Source: an uncultured Bacillota bacterium
GTDB lineage: Bacteria; Bacillota_I; Bacilli_A; RFN20; CAG-826
Direction: 5' to 3'
Length of the DNA stretch: 7,586 nucleotides
Assembly: GCA_946612055.1 (NCBI GenBank)
Contig: CAMOEH010000110.1
Span: 1-7,586, forward strand
The notes under the pieces were generated by a model. It was given only the letters and a program-made list of their open reading frames with translations, was not told the origin of the DNA and did no database searches. The position numbers and the translations under genes were made by a program. This document shows, piece by piece, positions 7,173-7,586 of the stretch. Position 1 is the first letter of the stretch, and each line of letters starts with the position of its first letter.

Positions 7173-7586
7173 CCTTCCTTCAGTTGAAGCAAAACTTGGC
7201 AAATGATGGCATCACTCTTTCCGATGCCGTTTTGGAGAAATTGAAACTTTATGCCGAGCTTCTTAAGGAGTGGAATGAAAAAATCAATCTAACTTCCATC
7301 GTTGAAGAAGACGAAATCATCGAAAAACATTTTTATGACTGCTTGCTGTTGCTAAAAGGGATTTCCTTTGAAAAGAAATGCCTTGTCGATTTGGGATCAG
7401 GGGCTGGTTTTCCCGGCATGGTCTTGGCTATTGTCTGCCCAGAATTACAGGTGACTTTAGTAGATTCAACAGCCAAGAAGTTCCTCTTCCTCAAAGAAAT
7501 TAAGAAACGTCTTGATGTGAAGAACGTGGAATTTCGCGTGGGACGTGTCGAGGATTTTAAAGAAGGATTCAACAAATTTGATGTCG
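7169..7586 (+). CDS. rsmG: RsmG (GidB), 16S rRNA methyltransferase (partial, N-terminal part)
   Basis: RsmG transfers a methyl group from S-adenosylmethionine to N7 of a guanine in the 530 loop of 16S rRNA (G527 in E. coli); loss gives low-level streptomycin resistance in several bacteria. The window holds 139 codons plus one base of about 230-240, and ends mid-gene. Visible are the family N-terminal helices with LYAELLKEWNEKINLTSI (about 28-44), EKHFYDCL (52-59), the SAM-binding motif I VDLGSGAGFPGM (73-84), LVDSTAKKFLFLKEI (97-111) for the ribose contact, and GRVEDF (125-130). The ATG at 7169 shares ATGA with the mnmG stop and follows AAAAAGGAA (7152-7160), 8 bases away. The frame is intact throughout. 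Motifs beyond residue 139 cannot be checked. Confidence 0.95.
   Translation, partial: MTFLQLKQNLANDGITLSDAVLEKLKLYAELLKEWNEKINLTSIVEEDEIIEKHFYDCLLLLKGISFEKKCLVDLGSGAGFPGMVLAIVCPELQVTLVDSTAKKFLFLKEIKKRLDVKNVEFRVGRVEDFKEGFNKFDV

Overview
The window suggests a low-to-mid GC member of the Bacillota (Firmicutes), probably an uncultured Bacilli, Erysipelotrichia or Mollicutes-relative lineage. The evidence is the sufCDSUB gene order with SufU rather than SufE, strong AAGGAGG-type ribosome binding sites, and a lipoprotein divergent from the operon. Trp is read from TGG and every complete gene ends in TGA, so TGA is a stop here. That argues against a Mycoplasma/Spiroplasma-type code. The lineage call is an inference from gene content and family resemblance, not from a database match.

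Layout. Positions 1-550 (minus strand) hold the N-terminal 183 codons of a secreted lipoprotein, probably PrsA/SurA-like, which runs off the left edge. Positions 551-744 are the only intergenic DNA. They hold two divergent promoter candidates, two Shine-Dalgarno sequences and short repeats that could be operators. From 745 to the right edge there is no non-coding base: sufC, sufD, sufS, sufU, sufB, mnmG and the start of rsmG follow one another, each overlapping the next by 4 to 17 bases. No RNA gene, mobile element, CRISPR array or clear intrinsic terminator was seen.

How the genes work together. SufS (PLP cysteine desulfurase) takes sulfur from cysteine and SufU (zinc-binding) accepts it. 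SufB-SufC-SufD is the ATP-driven scaffold that builds iron-sulfur clusters. MnmG modifies the wobble uridine of certain tRNAs, and RsmG methylates 16S rRNA. The last two are classically neighbours near the replication origin together with mnmE; here they continue directly from the SUF genes and look translationally coupled to them.

The machinery is well-known rather than new. The most useful leads are: a SufS whose residue at the zinc-ligand-swapping position is Gln instead of His, although the partner SufU keeps all its zinc ligands; a SufD about half the usual length; a His-rich SufU tail encoded across the sufB start; the SUF-mnmG-rsmG fusion operon; and an inverted repeat inside the lipoprotein promoter that shares an octamer with the sufC promoter.
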